64,000 nt of DNA, from the NCBI RefSeq assembly GCF_003626645.1, contig NZ_RBAM01000013.1, forward strand, positions 161,941 through 225,940, given 5' to 3'. The position numbers and the translations under genes are program-made. Positions 61,461 to 64,000 of the stretch are shown here, piece by piece. The notes under the pieces were generated by a model, which was not told where the DNA came from, did no database searches, and saw only the letters and a program-made list of their open reading frames with translations. The stretch's first letter is position 1. The number at the start of each line of letters is the position of its first letter. The DNA is from Streptomyces klenkii (lineage in GTDB: Bacteria > Actinomycetota > Actinomycetes > Streptomycetales > Streptomycetaceae).

Positions 61461-62282
61461 CTACGGGTCGAGGTCCGCCGTCGACTGCTCGTCGAAGATC
61501 CGGGCGGCCTTGGCGGTGACGGGGCCCGGGGCCCCGGGCAGTTGCCGCCCGTCGACGGCGTGGACGGCCTGGATGTCCCGGAGGCTGGAGGTCAGGAAGA
61601 CCTCCTCGGCGCGCTCCAGCACGTCGTAGGGCAGCTCGGTCTCCTTGGCGCCGGCCCACTCCAGGACGAGGGCGCGGGTGATGCCGGCGAGGCAGCCGGA
61701 GGAGAGCGGCGGGGTGTGCAGCTCCCCGTCGAGGACGACGAAGACGTTGGACGCGGTGCCCTCGCACAGCGCCCCGGCCGTGTTGGCGAGCAGGGCCTCG
61801 CCGGCGCCGTGGGCCTTGGCGCGGGCGAGGGCGATGACGTTCTCGCCGTACGAGGTGGATTTGATGCCGGTCAGGGCGCCGCGTTCGTTGCGGGTCCAGG
61901 GCACGGTGACGACGGCGGCCGTGCGCGGGGCCGGGGGCGATTCCGCCACGGCGACGACGAGGGTGGGGCGTGCGGCGCCGCGCTCGGAGCCGAGCGGGGC
62001 GAGGCCGCCGGTGTAGGTGATGCGGAGCCGGCCGAGCGGCACGGGGTTGGCGTCGAGGACGGCCGTGCAGGCACGGCGGATCTCGTCGAGGTCGGGTTCG
62101 GGCAGGCCGAGGGCGCGGGCGGAGGCGGTCAGCCTGGCGAGGTGGCGGGTCAGGGCGAACGGGCGGCCCCGGACGGCCTTGAGGGTCTCGAAGACGCCGT
62201 CGCCGACGGTCAGGCCGTGGTCGAGGACCGAGACGCGCGCGCTGTCGGTGTCGTGCAGGGAGCCATTGAGCCAGATCGTCAC
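61461..62282 (-). CDS. pabC: Aminodeoxychorismate lyase / class IV aminotransferase
   Basis: 273 residues. PLP fold type IV. The lysine site is in GIKSTSYGENVIALARA, and GDGVFETLKA and EGTASNVFVVLDGEL are family motifs. Next to a pabB-like gene it fits 4-aminobenzoate formation for folate. GTG 62282 overlaps the pabB-like stop (GTGA). A branched-chain or D-amino acid aminotransferase role is less likely given the context. Confidence 0.88.
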   Translation of the reverse strand: MTIWLNGSLHDTDSARVSVLDHGLTVGDGVFETLKAVRGRPFALTRHLARLTASARALGLPEPDLDEIRRACTAVLDANPVPLGRLRITYTGGLAPLGSERGAARPTLVVAVAESPPAPRTAAVVTVPWTRNERGALTGIKSTSYGENVIALARAKAHGAGEALLANTAGALCEGTASNVFVVLDGELHTPPLSSGCLAGITRALVLEWAGAKETELPYDVLERAEEVFLTSSLRDIQAVHAVDGRQLPGAPGPVTAKAARIFDEQSTADLDP

Positions 62283-63349
62283 CGGATCGTCCCTCCGAGC
62301 GGCTGATGGGTGCCCGACGCTATCGCGAGGAGCCGGGAAGCCTTGAGTTCCGTCTCGGCCCACTCGCGCTCGGGGTCGGAGCCCCAGGTGATGCCGGCGC
62401 CGGTGCCGAAGCGCAGGACGGGGCCGGGGGCGGCGGTGCGGTCGATCCAGAAGGTGCGGATGCCGACGGCGAGCTGGCCGGTGCCGCGGTCGGCGTCGAC
62501 CCAGCCGATGCCGCCGCAGTAGGGGCCGCGGGGGGCGGTCTCCAGGGCGCGGATGATCTGAAGGGCGCTCTCCTTGGGGGCGCCGGTGACCGAGCCGGGC
62601 GGGAAGGTGGCCGAGAAGAGCTCGGGCCACCCGGCGCCGTCGGCGATCCGCCCGCGCACGGTGGAGACGAGGTGGACGAGCCCGGGGTGGGGTTCGACCG
62701 CGCAGAGCGCGGGGACGGTCACGGAGCCGGTGGCGCAGACGCGCCCGAGATCGTTGCGGACGAGGTCCACGATCATCACGTTCTCGGCGTGGTCCTTCTC
62801 CAGCAGGTCGGCGGCGGTGCGGCCGGTGCCCTTGATCGGACCGGACTCGACGGTGCGGCCGGTGCGGCGCAGGTAGAGCTCCGGGGAGGCGGTGGCGACC
62901 TCGACGCCGTGGGCGGGGAGGCGGACGCAGCCCGCGTAGGGGGCGGGGTTGCCGCGCGCGAGGAGGGCGGTCAGCGCGTCGACGTCGGCCGCGGCGGGAT
63001 CGGGCAGGGGCGCGCTGAGGACGCGGCAGAGGTTGGCCTGGTAGACCTCGCCGGCCGCGATGTGCTCGCGGATGCGGCGGACGCCCGCGGTGTAGGCGGC
63101 GTGGTCCAGGGAGCTCGTCCAGTCCCCGGCGGCCGGGCCGCGCCACCGGGCGGGGGCCGCGGGGCGGGGCGGCTCGGGCCGTACGTCGCCGAAGCGCGCG
63201 CAGGTCAGCCGCCCCTCGAAGTCGGCGACCACCGCCCACCAGCCCGTGGACTCCAGGGCTGCCGGGTCGCGGGTGACATCGCGCAGATCGGTGGCGAGGA
63301 GGCCGCCGAAGCGGGCCATCGGAGGGAGGCTCGGGGGGAAGCTGTGCAC
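62279..63349 (-). CDS. pabB: Chorismate-binding protein, aminodeoxychorismate synthase component I-like (short)
   Basis: 356 residues, shorter than usual PabB (about 450), with the N-terminal domain reduced. The chorismate-binding core is complete: YQANLCRVLS, PIKGTGRTAADLL, VMIVDLVRNDLGRVC, FPPGSVTGAPKESALQIIRALE and GIGWVDADRGTGQLAVGIRTFW. The sequence PIKGT (not PLAGT) indicates a PabB type. GTG 63349 and internal ATG 63319 are both possible starts; neither has a good ribosome site. Confidence 0.88.
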   Translation of the reverse strand: MHSFPPSLPPMARFGGLLATDLRDVTRDPAALESTGWWAVVADFEGRLTCARFGDVRPEPPRPAAPARWRGPAAGDWTSSLDHAAYTAGVRRIREHIAAGEVYQANLCRVLSAPLPDPAAADVDALTALLARGNPAPYAGCVRLPAHGVEVATASPELYLRRTGRTVESGPIKGTGRTAADLLEKDHAENVMIVDLVRNDLGRVCATGSVTVPALCAVEPHPGLVHLVSTVRGRIADGAGWPELFSATFPPGSVTGAPKESALQIIRALETAPRGPYCGGIGWVDADRGTGQLAVGIRTFWIDRTAAPGPVLRFGTGAGITWGSDPEREWAETELKASRLLAIASGTHQPLGGTIR

Positions 63350-63494
63350 GTCATTGAGTCTATGGCGGGGCCGTCCGGAGTGGCCCGGGTGAACAATCAG
63401 GGCAGCACGCTGCGGAAACGGAATTTGAGCTGGCGCCGGAATCCGCTAGAGTTCAACACGTCGCCGGGACGCGGAAGCGGACCGGACAGACACT

Positions 63495-63567
<73 letters not shown>

Positions 63568-63602
63568 CGAGTTGGGGGATCTTCCCGAACCCCCGCACTC
63601 CT

Positions 63603-63676
63603 GGTGGAGTGGCCGAGAGGCGAGGCAACGGCCTGCAAAGCCGTCTACACGGGTTCAAATCCCGTCTCCACCTCCA
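63603..63676 (+). tRNA. tRNA-Cys (anticodon GCA)
   Basis: 74 bases including encoded CCA. GGTGGAGTGGCCGAGAGGC start, anticodon arm ACGGC-CTGCAAA-GCCGT with anticodon GCA, acceptor CTCCACC, T, CCA. Confidence 0.97.
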
Positions 63677-63677
63677 A

Positions 63678-63752
63678 GGACGATTAGCTCAGCGGGAGAG
63701 CGCTTCCCTGACACGGAAGAGGTCACTGGTTCAATCCCAGTATCGTCCACCA
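63678..63752 (+). tRNA. tRNA-Val (anticodon GAC), copy 1, with CCA
   Basis: 75 bases. GGACGATTAGCTCAGCGGG start, anticodon arm CTTCC-CTGACAC-GGAAG, acceptor ATCGTCC, A, CCA encoded. One base after tRNA-Cys. Confidence 0.97.
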
Positions 63753-63771
63753 GGTCTTCACGGACCTTCCC

Positions 63772-63843
63772 GCGCGATTAGCTCAGCGGGAGAGCGCTTC
63801 CCTGACACGGAAGAGGTCACTGGTTCAATCCCAGTATCGCGCA
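63772..63843 (+). tRNA. tRNA-Val (anticodon GAC), copy 2, variant acceptor stem
   Basis: 72 bases. Same body as copy 1 but acceptor stem GCGCGAT / ATCGCGC with A, CCA not encoded. Confidence 0.97.
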
Positions 63844-63873
63844 CGCTGCACCTGCGTCTTCGCAGTGCGTCCC

Positions 63874-63948
63874 GGACGATTAGCTCAGCGGGAGAGCGCT
63901 TCCCTGACACGGAAGAGGTCACTGGTTCAATCCCAGTATCGTCCACCA
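63874..63948 (+). tRNA. tRNA-Val (anticodon GAC), copy 3, with CCA
   Basis: Identical to copy 1 at 63678-63752, displaced by 196 bases. Confidence 0.97.
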
Positions 63949-63967
63949 GGTCTTCACGGACCTTCCC

Positions 63968-64000
63968 GCGCGATTAGCTCAGCGGGAGAGCGCTTCCCTG
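63968..64000 (+). tRNA. tRNA-Val (anticodon GAC), copy 4, cut by window edge
   Basis: First 33 bases of a copy with the GCGCGAT acceptor stem, matching copy 2 displaced by 196 bases; the rest is beyond the window. Confidence 0.85.

Larger units (their letters stand above)
63678..64000. repeat. 196-base tandem duplication of a tRNA-Val pair
   Basis: 63678-63873 (two tRNA-Val genes and spacers) starts again at 63874. The spacer GGTCTTCACGGACCTTCCC recurs without change at 63753 and 63949. The second unit continues past the end. Confidence 0.85.

Overview
The window is a chromosomal segment of a Streptomyces or a very close relative. Codon third positions are almost all G or C and GTG starts are common. 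Genes are packed in translationally coupled strings, and developmental genes typical of the genus (bldD, ssgB) are present. From memory, the gene order follows the S. coelicolor core chromosome from the car/pyr operon to ssgB. This is housekeeping territory, not an island: no transposase, integrase or phage gene was seen.

Layout. 1-5246 (minus): the pyrimidine operon pyrR-pyrB-pyrC-membrane protein-carA-carB, with carB cut by the window edge and a PyrR-binding RNA motif over the pyrR ribosome site. 5400-5980 (plus): bldD behind a palindromic BldD box. 6065-9041 (minus): P-loop protein, an M24-like protein with altered metal ligands, efp and nusB. 9191-20018 (minus): rpsD, two small membrane-associated proteins, alaS, ruvX, mltG and the shikimate genes aroE-aroC-aroK-aroB-aroQ. 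20042-20060 is a near-consensus iron box shared by rpsD and a divergent DUF2470 gene. 21011-25177 (minus): metallo-hydrolase, hisS, VKOR-like protein, rarA. 25363-27679 (plus): cyclophilin and DUF349 protein. 27750-34625 (minus): yajC-secD-secF-apt-relA. 34787-40352 (minus): pdxS-pdxT, yebC family, ruvC-ruvA-ruvB and a LemA-like protein. 40548-41234 (plus): a VC0807-family membrane protein. 41368-44188 (minus): phosphatidylinositol mannoside genes pgsA-acyltransferase-pimA. 44434-48470 (plus): an EF-G paralogue and a large membrane protein of unknown role. 48541-53386 (minus): thrS, a HIT phosphorylase, a deacetylase-like protein and a beta-propeller lipoprotein. 53522-55413 (minus): an unknown gene pair with a DUF4365 nuclease-like protein, divergent from a DEDDh exonuclease (55581-56303). 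56414-60518: two tRNA-Val(CAC) genes, ssgB and small accessory genes. 60536-63349 (minus): GNAT protein, pabC-like and pabB-like genes. 63495-64000: a tRNA cluster (Gly, Cys, at least four Val-GAC) that runs off the end.

No gene-free stretch exceeds about 265 bases (26185-26449). Most intergenic gaps hold a GC-rich hairpin, usually without a T-run, as is normal for Streptomyces terminators.

The parts least explained by known biology are: the M24-like protein with four of five metal ligands replaced; the deacetylase-like lipoprotein without its catalytic aspartates; the EF-G paralogue with a degenerate guanine-recognition motif; the two-repeat CRISPR-like element after thrS; the DUF4365 pair with its divergent exonuclease; and the iron box beside rpsD.
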